From: Arthrobacter sp. NicSoilC5
GTDB taxonomy: Bacteria > Actinomycetota > Actinomycetes > Actinomycetales > Micrococcaceae
Assembly (NCBI RefSeq): GCF_019977395.1
Contig: NZ_AP024660.1
Span: 3,162,001-3,226,000 of the forward strand
DNA: 64,000 nt
Direction: 5' to 3'
Below are positions 27,019 to 36,100 of the stretch, piece by piece. The notes below the pieces were generated by a model. That model saw only the letters and a list, made by a program, of their open reading frames with translations. It was not told where the DNA came from and did no database searches. Positions within the stretch are counted from its first letter, which is position 1, and each line of letters begins with the position of its first letter. The position numbers and the translations under genes are program-made.

Positions 27019-27771
27019 CTAAAGCGGGAGGTCGTCCAGCGTGCAGGAGGGCAGGTGGATCCAGCCTTCGCTGCGGGCCGCCCGGGCATGCGCATCGTCA
27101 GGGGCGAGGGTACGACGGCGGGCCACGGCCCGGGCGGTCAGCGAGGCGATGACGGCATCGAACAGGTCGTCCGAAGCGGTTAGCCTGTCCCGGTGCCCGG
27201 CCAGGTCCAGCCAGGGCGCCTGCTCCTCGAGGGCCGCCAGGAGGAGGCCCAGGCGTTCGGCTTCGGGGATGCCGCGGCCTTTGTAGCCGCGCCCGTTGAG
27301 GCCCCAGATCTTCAGCGACGCCGCCGGGTACACCTCGGCAAAGCGCCCCGAGCCGTCCCGGAGCTGCGGGCCGTGCAGTGCCGCGATCTTCGCCTGGATC
27401 ACCGCGCAGCGCATGGCAGGGTGGGCCAGCCGGTCGGCGGAAACGCTCAGGGGGATCAGGCCGGTCCGGGCGGTGCAGAACCGGTCGGTGTCCCGGTAGG
27501 CGAGGAGCCGCCGGCCCGCGATGCCGTCATGTTCCAGGACGGGTGCTGCGTTGAAGGCCAGGTGGCCGGTGAGGAACGGAATCAGCGCGTCAGGCCAGCC
27601 CACGGGGCAGTCGACGCCGGTCATGCCGCAGGTGCCGAACAGGTCCACGATCTCCTGGTCGTCAACGTCCAGGGCCAGGTGGGCCAGCCGGGCCTGGTCA
27701 TCGCTCCACTCGATGACCGCCACGGCAGTCTTCTTGGCCGCCGCCGCCAGATCCACGCCAAGGGTCCTCAT
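27019..27771 (-). CDS. DUF429 protein (predicted RNase H-like fold)
   Basis: About 250 residues, starting MRTLGVDLAAAAKKTAVAVI. The N-terminus with GVDLA and the segments GVDCPVGWPDALIPFL and FAEVYPAASLKIW are typical of DUF429, predicted to adopt an RNase H-like fold with early catalytic Asp. Its biological function is unknown. It converges on the phosphoketolase gene with a 4-base gap and begins 38 bases after the carboxylesterase stop, so it is probably in one transcript with that gene. An ATG at 27804 would give 11 extra residues. Confidence 0.8.
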   Translation of the reverse strand: MRTLGVDLAAAAKKTAVAVIEWSDDQARLAHLALDVDDQEIVDLFGTCGMTGVDCPVGWPDALIPFLTGHLAFNAAPVLEHDGIAGRRLLAYRDTDRFCTARTGLIPLSVSADRLAHPAMRCAVIQAKIAALHGPQLRDGSGRFAEVYPAASLKIWGLNGRGYKGRGIPEAERLGLLLAALEEQAPWLDLAGHRDRLTASDDLFDAVIASLTARAVARRRTLAPDDAHARAARSEGWIHLPSCTLDDLPL

Positions 27772-27808
27772 GGGCTGCTCATCAACACTGCGGTCAAACG
27801 GCATTGCG

Positions 27809-29152
27809 TCAGACCGCGCGGTAGCGCAGGACGCCGGGGATGCTCCCGGATCCGCCAAGGTCAGTGCCCCGCGCGAAGCCGGCCCACAGGGCGCGCATCC
27901 TGCGGCCCGCGGCGTCCACGTCCGCCCAGTCCGCGCCGGCAATGAGCCCAACGCCGTCCCAGGTCTTCCGGTTGCCGAGCAGGAGGGGCAGGTCCACGGT
28001 GTGGGCGGCGCCGAAGATGTTGCCGGGCGCGTGCCAGTCCAGGATGTAGCGGTGCGCCCGCCCGCCCGCCTTGGCATGCCGGCGCGCGAACCTGCGGGTT
28101 GCCCGGCCGTACACGGTTTCGGTGACCGCCCAGTCGATGGCGCGGACGGCGGCGCGGCCCACCACCGGAACCGCGGCCAGGCGCATCAGGCGGGGGCTGC
28201 GGGGGAGGAACAGGCGGGCCTCCTCGGAGGTATGGCCGATCAGCACCTCGATCGACGGCGCTGTCCGGCTCCAGGCAGCCTCGATCCCGGACTCCTCCGG
28301 AAGCGGATCATGGCCGTACTGGGTACCAAACGGCATGGCCGCCAGCATGCCGAACTTCCGGGCCACCTGCGTGACCTGGGCTTCGAGAGCCACCACGTCC
28401 ATGGCGGGCGTCTGCTCGGAGACCCCGTCCGCAGCAATGCCCATGGCATGGTTCATTTTCGCCCGGCCGCGGGTAATGCCCAGCGGGGCGCTTTGGATGA
28501 TGGCGCGCTGGAAAAGGGATGGTGCCTCGGGCGTGGCCATCAGGTGGGCGATCGCGTCGCCCCCGGCGGACTGGCCGAAGGCGGTGACCCTGCCGGGATC
28601 GCCCCCGAACGCGGCAATGTTCCGCTGCACCCACCGGAAAGCCTCGAGCTGGTCCAGGAGTCCCAGGTTGCCGGGCCGGCCTGCCGGTGTGGCGAGGAAC
28701 CCGAACAGCCCGAGCCGGTACGTCACGGAGACCACGATCACCCGGTTTTCGGCCACCAGCCGTGCGGGGTCGAAGATGGCCAGGTCCCCGGAGCCGGTGG
28801 TGTAGGAGCCGCCGTGGATCCAGACCATGACGGGCAGCTTCTCGTCCGGCTTCAGGTCGCCGGGCAGTGTGATGGAAAGGTTCTGGCAGTCCTCGCTGCC
28901 CGGCAGCTCGCCGTATTTGGTGCCCAGGACGTCGTCCAGGAACGGCACCGGAGCCTGGGGGCAGGCGGGTGCGGGAGAGGTGGCGGCATATTCGGCGGTC
29001 CAGTCCGGAACCGGGGCCGGCACCTGGAACCGGTGGGCGGTGGCGTAGGGAATGCCGGTGGCACGAATGACGCCGCCGTCGCGCCGGCCGCTGACGGGCC
29101 CGCACGGGGGATGGAACAGAAGCTGGGACGTCACGGCTGGCTCGGAACTCAC
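27809..29152 (-). CDS. type-B carboxylesterase (para-nitrobenzyl esterase family)
   Basis: A 447-residue alpha/beta hydrolase. The oxyanion-hole WIHGGSYTTGSG, the nucleophile elbow FGQSAGGDAIA and the early SEDCQNLSITLP disulfide-region motif are family marks. There is no signal peptide, so it is probably cytoplasmic. I place the start at GTG 29152 (reading SSEPAVTSQ) because upstream residues are non-conserved; a GGTGGGG box precedes it. It is probably co-transcribed with the DUF429 gene. Natural substrate unknown. Confidence 0.88.
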   Translation of the reverse strand: MSSEPAVTSQLLFHPPCGPVSGRRDGGVIRATGIPYATAHRFQVPAPVPDWTAEYAATSPAPACPQAPVPFLDDVLGTKYGELPGSEDCQNLSITLPGDLKPDEKLPVMVWIHGGSYTTGSGDLAIFDPARLVAENRVIVVSVTYRLGLFGFLATPAGRPGNLGLLDQLEAFRWVQRNIAAFGGDPGRVTAFGQSAGGDAIAHLMATPEAPSLFQRAIIQSAPLGITRGRAKMNHAMGIAADGVSEQTPAMDVVALEAQVTQVARKFGMLAAMPFGTQYGHDPLPEESGIEAAWSRTAPSIEVLIGHTSEEARLFLPRSPRLMRLAAVPVVGRAAVRAIDWAVTETVYGRATRRFARRHAKAGGRAHRYILDWHAPGNIFGAAHTVDLPLLLGNRKTWDGVGLIAGADWADVDAAGRRMRALWAGFARGTDLGGSGSIPGVLRYRAV

Positions 29153-29182
29153 AGCCCCACCATGCCATAACTTCCTGAAACA

Positions 29183-29193
29183 ACGACGGCGGG
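29183..29193 (+). repeat. intergenic 11-mer ACGACGGCGGG, copy 5
   Basis: Exact copy that overlaps the outer part of the ppa terminator stem. Confidence 0.5.
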
Positions 29194-29224
29194 TGCCCGG
29201 CTTCGAAAAGCCGGGCACCCGCCG
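29187..29224 (-). terminator. strong hairpin terminator after ppa
   Basis: Perfect 17-base arms (CGGCGGGTGCCCGGCTT at 29187-29203, and 29208-29224) around a CGAA loop, 42 bases after the ppa stop. On the minus strand it is followed by TCGTTGTTTC, a short T-rich stretch. This is the most stable simple hairpin I saw in the window. Confidence 0.85.
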
Positions 29225-29266
29225 GCGGACCCTAAAGCAGTTGTTGGGGCAAGCCCAACCTGGAAA

Positions 29267-29755
29267 TCAGTGTCCGGTGGGCACGTAGCGCTTGATGGAA
29301 GCTTCCAGCTCGGCTTCGGCGGCGGCGCGGTCGCCCCAGCCCTCGGCCTTGACCCACTTGCCCGGCTCCAGGTCCTTGTAGCGGGTGAAGAAGTGCTCGA
29401 TTTCCTTGATCAGGTACTCGTTGACGTCGCTGACTTCCTGGATGTGGTCAAAGCGGGCGTCCACCGGCACGCACAGGATCTTGGCGTCTCCGCCGCCGTC
29501 GTCGGTCATGTTGAAGACACCGATGGGGCGGGACTCGACGATGACGCCGGGGTGCAGGTCGAAGTCCTGCAGGAGCACCAGAGCGTCCAGCGGGTCGCCG
29601 TCCTCGCCGAGGGTGTTCTCGAAGTACCCGTAGTGCGTGGGGTACTGCATGGAGGTGAAGAGGACGCGGTCCAGGCGGACGCGGCCGGTCTCGTGGTCAA
29701 CTTCGTACTTGACGCGTGATCCCTTGGGGATCTCGATGGTCACGTCGTGCTTCAT
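29267..29755 (-). CDS. ppa: inorganic pyrophosphatase (type I)
   Basis: Hydrolyses pyrophosphate to two phosphates, driving biosynthetic reactions. The protein is 162 residues, normal for bacterial type I enzymes. Visible are [36 protein letters not shown] with the catalytic Asp cluster, and the [14 protein letters not shown] segment. The ATG at 29755 has an appropriate upstream region with GAGGAGCATTCCC. It is divergent from the carboxypeptidase gene. Confidence 0.97.
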   Translation of the reverse strand: MKHDVTIEIPKGSRVKYEVDHETGRVRLDRVLFTSMQYPTHYGYFENTLGEDGDPLDALVLLQDFDLHPGVIVESRPIGVFNMTDDGGGDAKILCVPVDARFDHIQEVSDVNEYLIKEIEHFFTRYKDLEPGKWVKAEGWGDRAAAEAELEASIKRYVPTGH

Positions 29756-29911
29756 GGGAATGCTCCTCGGCAATTGCAGGGGGTGCGCGGCACACTTGAC
29801 GGGCCCACAAAAAAGCGTGTCGGTGCCGCCGACTACAATTGAGGATATAGCGAGAGGCCCTGGAATCAGGAACTTGTGGGGAAATTTCAGGACTTGAGGA
29901 CCGGCACCAGC

Positions 29912-31408
29912 ATGACCAAACCAACCGGCGGGGAACCGTTGCGCGCCCGGCGTTCCCGGCGTTCCGGCGGCATCACCCAGGAGGCAGGGAAGTCCTGGCA
30001 CCTGGTCCTGGCCACCCTGGTCCTGCTCGCGCTGGCCATCCCGGCGGCCCTGCTCGTGGCTCCCGGATTCCGCGGACCGGAGGCCCCGGCGCCGGCCCCC
30101 GCTGCGCCCGCCTGGCAACAGGCCCCCGCCACACTTTCCGCCCCGCAGGTGCTGGCACCCCTTCAGCCTGCCGCCCCCGTACCCGCGCCGTCAGCCGTGG
30201 CGGCGCAGGTGGAACCGTTATTGACAGCCGACGGCGGCGGTACTTTCACGGGCATGGTCCAGGACGCGCTCACGGGCCAGGTCCTCTTTGACCGGGGTGG
30301 CGCCGAAGGCCGGGTGCCGGCGTCGAACCTCAAGCTGCTGACCGCCGTGGCCGCGCTGCGCACCCTGGGGCCGGAGCACCGTTTCACCACGAACGTGGTG
30401 CAGGGCCCTGCTCCCGGGCAGGTGGTCCTGGTGGGCGGCGGCGACGTCCTCCTGGGCGCGGGGGAGTCGCGGCCCGGACAGGCCATGGGCCATGCCGGCC
30501 TGGCCACGCTCGCAGCCCTCACCGTGCAGGCCCTGCAGGCCGCCGGTACCACCGGTGACATCAAGGTCCTGCTGGACGACTCCCTCTTCACCGGCCCTGC
30601 ACTGAATCCCAACTGGCAGTCCGGCGACGTGGAAGCCGGCGAAATCGCTCCGCTGTACCCGCTGGCGCTCAACTCCGCACGCTTTGATCCCGCCGTAACC
30701 ACCGGTCCCCGCCCCCAGGACGCGGCCATGGCTGCGGCGGAAGCGTTCGCGGCCCAGCTCCGTGCGGCAGGCGCCGGGGCGGGACTGACGGTGGCGGCCG
30801 GCGTCGACCGTTCACCCGGCGCGGCCAAGGCCGGCGCTGCAGCCCTGGCCGGTGTTGACTCGGCCACCGTGGCGGAGCAGGTGGACCTGATGCTGCAGGT
30901 CTCGGACAACTACCTTGCCGAAACCATGGGCCGGATGGCCGCGTTGGGCACGGGACGGCCCGGAAGCAATGACGGCGCCATTGCCGCGGTCGCCGCCGAG
31001 CTTGCGGCCGCCGGGATCACAGTGGACGCCGTGAAGCTGGTGGATGTGTGCGGCCTGGCCATGGGCAACCAGGTCACGGCCCGCCAGTTCACGGACGTGG
31101 TGCGGGTCATGACCACGGGAACGGATGCCAGGCTTCGCGCCGCACTGGACGGATTCCCGGTTGGCGGATTGTCGGGCACGTTGGACACCCGTTACGGGGA
31201 TGCCACCACCTCGGGCGGCGCCGGGCTGGTCCGCGCAAAGACCGGGACCCTGAATACCGTGCTGGCGCTGAGCGGCTATGTGGTTGACGCCGACGGCCGG
31301 CTCCTGGTGTTCTCCTTCATCGGCAACGGCCTGACGCCCGGAGCCGCCGGCAACAAGGTGGCGCTGGACCGGGCAGCTACCGCGCTGGCGGGCTGCGGCT
31401 GCCGCTAG
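29912..31408 (+). CDS. dacB: PBP4-type D-alanyl-D-alanine carboxypeptidase/endopeptidase
   Basis: Trims or cleaves peptidoglycan cross-links outside the membrane. A basic N-terminus and one membrane helix ([20 protein letters not shown]) form an anchor or signal. The penicillin-binding signatures are complete: SxxK as S138-N-L-K141, SDN in QVSDNYLAE, and KTGT near residue 450. Length is about 498 residues from ATG 29912; an in-frame GTG at 29876 would add 12. TACAAT at 29834-29839 is a likely -10 box. In this family the gene often sits just upstream of a zinc protease and tilS, as here. Confidence 0.92.
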   Translation: MTKPTGGEPLRARRSRRSGGITQEAGKSWHLVLATLVLLALAIPAALLVAPGFRGPEAPAPAPAAPAWQQAPATLSAPQVLAPLQPAAPVPAPSAVAAQVEPLLTADGGGTFTGMVQDALTGQVLFDRGGAEGRVPASNLKLLTAVAALRTLGPEHRFTTNVVQGPAPGQVVLVGGGDVLLGAGESRPGQAMGHAGLATLAALTVQALQAAGTTGDIKVLLDDSLFTGPALNPNWQSGDVEAGEIAPLYPLALNSARFDPAVTTGPRPQDAAMAAAEAFAAQLRAAGAGAGLTVAAGVDRSPGAAKAGAAALAGVDSATVAEQVDLMLQVSDNYLAETMGRMAALGTGRPGSNDGAIAAVAAELAAAGITVDAVKLVDVCGLAMGNQVTARQFTDVVRVMTTGTDARLRAALDGFPVGGLSGTLDTRYGDATTSGGAGLVRAKTGTLNTVLALSGYVVDADGRLLVFSFIGNGLTPGAAGNKVALDRAATALAGCGCR

Positions 31409-31521
31409 CGCGGGCTTGCGGTAGTCCCCAGCAGCGCGGCCATCACGACGGCAGCCAGCACCGACTTCCAGCCCGTGCGCGGGCCGATGGTCAGGGGAGC
31501 GATGGGACGGTAGGGGATCAT
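31405..31521 (-). CDS. 38-residue membrane peptide
   Basis: A very short reading frame (MIPYRPIAPLTIGPRTGW, then a hydrophobic run of about 15 residues SVLAAVVMAALLGTTA). It is preceded by GAAGGAGGAACC, a near-perfect ribosome binding site 5 bases from the ATG, which is why I consider it translated. It could be a single-span membrane peptide or a small secreted peptide. Its stop overlaps the stop of dacB on the other strand. A 10-base hairpin lies upstream of it. Function unknown. Confidence 0.5.
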   Translation of the reverse strand: MIPYRPIAPLTIGPRTGWKSVLAAVVMAALLGTTASPR

Positions 31522-31565
31522 GGTTCCTCCTTCGATGGTTATGGCCGTGGACCGCATGGGCGGCC

Positions 31566-31592
31566 CTGCCCCGCATAAACGGTGCGGGGCAG
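31566..31592 (-). promoter_or_regulatory. hairpin upstream of the 38-residue peptide
   Basis: CTGCCCCGCA (31566-31575) pairs perfectly with TGCGGGGCAG (31583-31592), loop of 7. It lies 45 bases upstream of the peptide start and could be a protein operator or an attenuating structure. No T-run follows on either strand. Confidence 0.45.
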
Positions 31593-31755
31593 CAACGGTT
31601 GTGCGGGGGCGGGCCGCTCCTGGACAGGCAGGCTGCCCTGCGGTTTCCAGCCTGCCCGGCGGGTCTGGGACAGCGCTTTCGCCTCCCTGTGCAGGGGCTG
31701 TGGAAGTTTCGCCGGTCAGCGAACTTAAGGACGATCCCTGGCCTGCTGTGTTCTG

Positions 31756-32928
31756 ATGGGAACCATGGAGTCCACTGCGCGCGAGTCCGCACCGACGTTG
31801 TCCCCGGAAGCCCAGTCCAACCAGGCAGCCCAGTCCAACCAGGCGCAGGCCCTGATCAACTGGGACCTCGCTGCCTCTGCCGCGGCGAGGCTGGCTCCGG
31901 CCGGACCCGTGCTCGACGGAAAAGCCATTGGGGAGGCGGTGGACAGCCTGCGCCGGCTGGCGGACGCATCCGTGCCGCACGTCCACGAGATCACCGGGCT
32001 GGAAGCGGCGCGAGACCTTCGCGATTCCTCCGTGCTGGTGGTGGACCGGGCGTCCTGGGCCAAGGCCAACACCCAAAGCTTCGCGGTGATGCTCAAGCCC
32101 GCCATGCAGAAGATGCTGGACACCCGGCGCGGAAACCTCAGCCCCGCGGCCGCCCAGGTCAGCGGCGCCATTACCGGCAGCCAGTTGGGCGCCGTCCTGG
32201 CCTTCCTGTCCAGCAAGGTCCTGGGCCAGTACGATCCCTTTGCGGCGCTGGCGGAGAACTCCACGGCCCCTGCTGCCGGCCGGCTCCTGCTGGTGGCACC
32301 GAACATCGTCTCGGTTGAGCGCGAACTGAACGTCGCCCCGGAGGACTTCCGGCTCTGGGTGTGCCTGCACGAGCAGACGCACCGGGTGCAGTTCGCGGCG
32401 GCACCATGGCTGCGCCACCACATGCTGGAGCAAATCGACGAACTCAGCGGGCACCTGCTGGGCAACGTCGATTCCCTGATGGAGCGTGCCTCAGCTGCCG
32501 CGCGTTCACTGAAGGACCGCTCTGCCAGCGGAGACACGCCGGGCCGCGGCGCCATCCTGGACCTGCTGCAGGATCCGGAGGAAAAGGCCGCCATCTCGCA
32601 CCTCACCGCCGTGATGAGCCTGCTCGAAGGGCACGCCAACGTGGTGATGGACGCCGTCGACGCCAGCATTGTCCCGTCCGTGAAGACCATCCGGCAGCGG
32701 TTCAACGACCGCGGCAAGGACCGGGGCGTCATCGAGAAGTTCATCCGCAGCCTCCTGGGCCTGGACGCCAAAATGCGCCAGTACTCCGACGGTGCCCGCT
32801 TTGTCCGCGCCGTTGTGGACGTGGCCGGCATGGAGGGCTTCAACAAGGTATGGGACTCGGTGGACCACCTTCCCACCGAGCCCGAGATCCACGACGCCAA
32901 GCTGTGGCTCGACCGGATGGGCCTCTAG
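31756..32928 (+). CDS. zinc-dependent metalloprotease of the DUF2342 (F420-biosynthesis-associated) family
   Basis: A 390-residue protein with the zinc motif H205-E-Q-T-H209 inside VCLHEQTHRVQF, and the following EQIDELSGHLLGN region. The DUF2342 family was named from association with coenzyme F420 genes, but here it precedes tilS, hpt and ftsH, its usual actinobacterial setting. The first ~35 residues are Ala/Gln-rich and poorly conserved. Protease activity is inferred from the motif. The stop is directly followed by tilS. Confidence 0.85.
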   Translation: MGTMESTARESAPTLSPEAQSNQAAQSNQAQALINWDLAASAAARLAPAGPVLDGKAIGEAVDSLRRLADASVPHVHEITGLEAARDLRDSSVLVVDRASWAKANTQSFAVMLKPAMQKMLDTRRGNLSPAAAQVSGAITGSQLGAVLAFLSSKVLGQYDPFAALAENSTAPAAGRLLLVAPNIVSVERELNVAPEDFRLWVCLHEQTHRVQFAAAPWLRHHMLEQIDELSGHLLGNVDSLMERASAAARSLKDRSASGDTPGRGAILDLLQDPEEKAAISHLTAVMSLLEGHANVVMDAVDASIVPSVKTIRQRFNDRGKDRGVIEKFIRSLLGLDAKMRQYSDGARFVRAVVDVAGMEGFNKVWDSVDHLPTEPEIHDAKLWLDRMGL

Positions 32929-32946
32929 TTGCCTTCAGAGGTACCG

Positions 32947-34110
32947 GTGGGCGCCCCGGCGGCTGAAGGACAGGGCGCGCGGAGCGGCCGACGCCGGCCG
33001 GGCAGGTTGGCGCCCGTCGTCGGCACTGCGCGCAAACTGCTGCAAAACGCCCTGGCCGGGGCCGGCTATCCCCGCCACGTCCTCGTAGCTTGCAGCGGCG
33101 GCCCGGACTCCCTGGCGCTCGCCGCCGTCGCCGCGTACTTTGCCCGCCGCGGCCACGTGGACGGCCGCCCGCTGACCGTCGGCGCCGTGGTGGTGGACCA
33201 CCAGCTGCAGGAGGGGTCGGCCGATATTGCCGCCCGCACCGTGGAAGCACTGCAGGACCTGGGACTGCACCCGGTGGAAATCCGGACCGTTACGGTGGCC
33301 GGTGCCGGCATGGGCCCCGAAGCCGCCGCCCGTGAAGCCCGGCATGCCGCGCTTGAGGCCGCAGCCGCAGATCACGGCGCGGAGGCAATCCTGCTGGGGC
33401 ACACCCTGGACGACCAGGCCGAACAAGTACTGCTGGGCCTGGCCCGCGGCTCCGGCACGCGGTCCCTCGCAGGGATGCGTCCGGCCCGTCCTGGAACCGG
33501 AAATGCCGTCCTCCTGCGCCCCTTCCTGGAACTCCGCCGGGTGGACACCGAGGAAATCTGTGCCGTGGAAGAGCTGGATCCCTGGCACGATCCCACCAAC
33601 TCCGATCCCGCCTTCGCCCGGTCACGGACCCGGGTGGAAGTCCTCCCGCACCTTGAGGAAAAACTTGGTCCCGGCGTCGCCGAATCCCTGGCCCGGACAG
33701 CCGCCATCCTGCAGCTGGACGCCGACTACCTGGAGGATGTGGCGGAAAGCACCTACGCCTCCCTGGTGGAACTGGACGGCAGCGGACTGAGCCTGCCGGA
33801 GGAGGCGCTGCGGGCGCTTGCACCGGCCATCAGGTTCCGTGTCATCGCCAAGGCAGCGGCCGACGCCGGCGGGCAGCAGCCCAGCTACCGGCGCCTTTTG
33901 GCGGCAGAAGCGCTGCTCCGGCGGCATGGCTCGGCCGGACCGGTTGAGCTTCCCGGCGGTGTGAGTGTGTACCGGTTGTCACTCGCGCAGCTGGAGGAAT
34001 CGAAGGACGCGGCGGCTGCAGGGGCCCCGGGCGGCGCCGGTTCCGTTCCCCGCGAACCCGCGCGCTGTGGGAAGCTAGTATTCCGGCCTCAAAAACCGCC
34101 CGCAAAATAG
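32947..34110 (+). CDS. tilS: tRNA(Ile)-lysidine synthase
   Basis: Modifies the wobble cytidine of the CAU-anticodon isoleucine tRNA to lysidine, so that it reads AUA. The ATP-binding PP-loop SGGPDSLALAAVA lies near residue 35, and GHTLDDQAEQVLLGLARGSG matches the family. About 387 residues from GTG 32947, which follows CAGAGG by 5 bases. An in-frame TTG at 32929 directly after the previous stop is the alternative. The C-terminal domain is compact as in actinobacteria. Confidence 0.92.
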   Translation: MGAPAAEGQGARSGRRRPGRLAPVVGTARKLLQNALAGAGYPRHVLVACSGGPDSLALAAVAAYFARRGHVDGRPLTVGAVVVDHQLQEGSADIAARTVEALQDLGLHPVEIRTVTVAGAGMGPEAAAREARHAALEAAAADHGAEAILLGHTLDDQAEQVLLGLARGSGTRSLAGMRPARPGTGNAVLLRPFLELRRVDTEEICAVEELDPWHDPTNSDPAFARSRTRVEVLPHLEEKLGPGVAESLARTAAILQLDADYLEDVAESTYASLVELDGSGLSLPEEALRALAPAIRFRVIAKAAADAGGQQPSYRRLLAAEALLRRHGSAGPVELPGGVSVYRLSLAQLEESKDAAAAGAPGGAGSVPREPARCGKLVFRPQKPPAK

Positions 34111-34140
34111 TCGCACCCCGCATCTAAACAGGAGCCATTG

Positions 34141-34692
34141 GTGGATTCAAACGACGTCCAGGCAGATCTCAAGCACGTTCTCTACACCAAGGAACAGATC
34201 CAGCAGCGGATCACCGAACTCGCCGCGCAGATCGACAAAGACTACGAAGGACGCGAAATCCTCATCGTTGGCGTCCTCAAGGGCGCCGTCATGGTCATGG
34301 CTGACCTGGCCCGGGCACTGCACAGCCACATCTCCATGGACTGGATGGCCGTGTCCTCCTACGGCTCGGGTACTCAGTCCTCCGGCGTGGTGCGGATCCT
34401 CAAGGACCTGGACACCGACCTGATGGGTAAGGACGTGCTGATCGTCGAGGACATCATCGACTCCGGCCTGACCCTGTCCTGGCTCAAGACCAACCTGGAA
34501 TCCCGTGGCACCGCGTCCGTGGAAATCTGCACCGCGTTCCGCAAGCCCACCGCAGCCAAGGTGGAAATCGACGTCAAGTACGTGGGCTACGACATCCCCA
34601 ACGAATTCGTGGTGGGCTACGGCCTGGACTACGCGGAAAAGTACCGCAACCTGGACTTCGTGGGCACCCTGGCGCCGCACGTCTACGAGTAA
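34141..34692 (+). CDS. hpt: hypoxanthine phosphoribosyltransferase
   Basis: Salvages hypoxanthine and guanine to IMP and GMP with PRPP. The 183-residue protein has the PRPP-binding VEDIIDSGLTL loop, the VGVLKGAVMVMADLAR segment and the C-terminal GYGLDYAEKYRNL motif. The GTG at 34141 lies 7 bases after AGGAG; a TTG at 34138 is possible but closer. It follows tilS by 30 bases, the common tilS-hpt-ftsH order, here interrupted by a LacI gene. Confidence 0.96.
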   Translation: MDSNDVQADLKHVLYTKEQIQQRITELAAQIDKDYEGREILIVGVLKGAVMVMADLARALHSHISMDWMAVSSYGSGTQSSGVVRILKDLDTDLMGKDVLIVEDIIDSGLTLSWLKTNLESRGTASVEICTAFRKPTAAKVEIDVKYVGYDIPNEFVVGYGLDYAEKYRNLDFVGTLAPHVYE

Positions 34693-34798
34693 CCCCTTCC
34701 CTCGGCATGGCGGTTCACGGCAATGGTGCCGCCGCCCGGGACTGCCGGGACTGCCGTGACATCCCATCCCGCAGTGGCCTTGCTGAGGTGCGGGAAGC

Positions 34799-35929
34799 GT
34801 GAGTAGCGGCAGCGTGGGCATCCGGGACGTGGCGCGGGAAGCCGGCGTCTCGGTCACCACGGTCTCGCACGTCCTCAACGACGTGCCTTTCGCCCGGGTC
34901 AGCCCGGAAACCCGCGAGAAAGTGCGGACGACGGCGGCCCGGCTGGGGTACGGCCCCAACCGCCTGGCGCGCGCCCTCCGCAGCCGCAGGTCCGGTGTGC
35001 TGGGCCTGGCCATTGAGGATGTGGCCACCACTCCGCACGCCGGCCGCATCATCCTGGGCGCGGAGCAGGCGGCACGTGCCCGCGGCTACGCCCTGATGGT
35101 CGTCAACATCCCGGGGCAGGCGCAAGCGGAAGCCGGCACGCAGCCCGGCTTGAAGTCCTGCCGGGAACCCAGCCAGCGTGCAACCGACCCCATACAAGCT
35201 GGCGTGGAGTCTCTCCTGGCACGGCAGGTGGACGGAATCCTCTACGCGGCCGGCCACCGGCGCGTCCTGCAGCATTCCGCCACCCCGGGCAAGGTCCCCG
35301 CGGTCCTGCTGGATGAAGTCGCCGCGGACCGGAGCCTTCCCGCCGTCGTGGCCGACGAATACGGTGGGGCTGCAGCCGCGGTGGAAGCACTGCTCGCTGC
35401 CGGCCACACCCGGATCGGACTGCTCACCACCGCTGAAGAGAACCACTCCACCCGCCAGCGCATCCGGGGCTTCCGGGACGCACTTCAGCGTGCGGGACTG
35501 GACGGTGCCTCCGCCACTGGCGAGGCGGCGTCGCCCGATGCATCCGGCGGGTACGCGGCTGCCCGCAGAATCCTGGCAGCCGCCAACCCGCCGTCGGCCC
35601 TCTTTTGCTGCAGTGACTCCCTGGCCATGGGCGCCTACCGCGCCGCCGCGGAACTGGGCCTGTCCATCCCCGGCAACCTGTCCGTCGTCGGGTTCGGCGA
35701 TGAGGAACTGCTGGCCGCCAACCTCCATCCGGGGCTGACGACGGTCGCCGTGCCGCACTCCGAAATGGGGGCCTGGGCCGTCAACCGGCTGATCAATGAA
35801 CTCGAAAGCGCCGCAGCGGAGGCCGGCCCCACCCCACCCACAGGCGGACCGGACCCAGTGCGGCTCGGGTGCCGGCTGGTCACGCGTGGGTCCGTGGGGC
35901 TGCCGGATACCGGGAAGCGGCAGCCCTGA
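34799..35929 (+). CDS. LacI-family transcription regulator
   Basis: A 376-residue repressor-type protein. The N-terminal helix-turn-helix reads IRDVAREAGVSVTTVSHVLN, followed by a hinge helix (GPNRLARALRSRRSG) and a periplasmic-binding-like sugar domain. It starts with GTG. It interrupts the conserved hpt-ftsH spacing and has no sugar transport or hydrolase genes nearby, so its targets are elsewhere or not evident. Residues near 120-145 hold an extra loop rich in Gln, Ala and Pro relative to typical LacI proteins. Confidence 0.88.
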   Translation: MSSGSVGIRDVAREAGVSVTTVSHVLNDVPFARVSPETREKVRTTAARLGYGPNRLARALRSRRSGVLGLAIEDVATTPHAGRIILGAEQAARARGYALMVVNIPGQAQAEAGTQPGLKSCREPSQRATDPIQAGVESLLARQVDGILYAAGHRRVLQHSATPGKVPAVLLDEVAADRSLPAVVADEYGGAAAAVEALLAAGHTRIGLLTTAEENHSTRQRIRGFRDALQRAGLDGASATGEAASPDASGGYAAARRILAAANPPSALFCCSDSLAMGAYRAAAELGLSIPGNLSVVGFGDEELLAANLHPGLTTVAVPHSEMGAWAVNRLINELESAAAEAGPTPPTGGPDPVRLGCRLVTRGSVGLPDTGKRQP

Positions 35930-36100
35930 CGCGGTATTCTGCGGACTGCCGCACCATCTACGCCCACAGGGAACTTTTGCTTTTCGCTATGCGTGATTTA
36001 CTCCGGACGGTGTATAGCTAGAAGCTGACGCAGCACCATCACGCGCGCAGACTACTCGCCGTGAAGCACTACCGGAAGGGACGGGGCCAGCCCCGAACAG

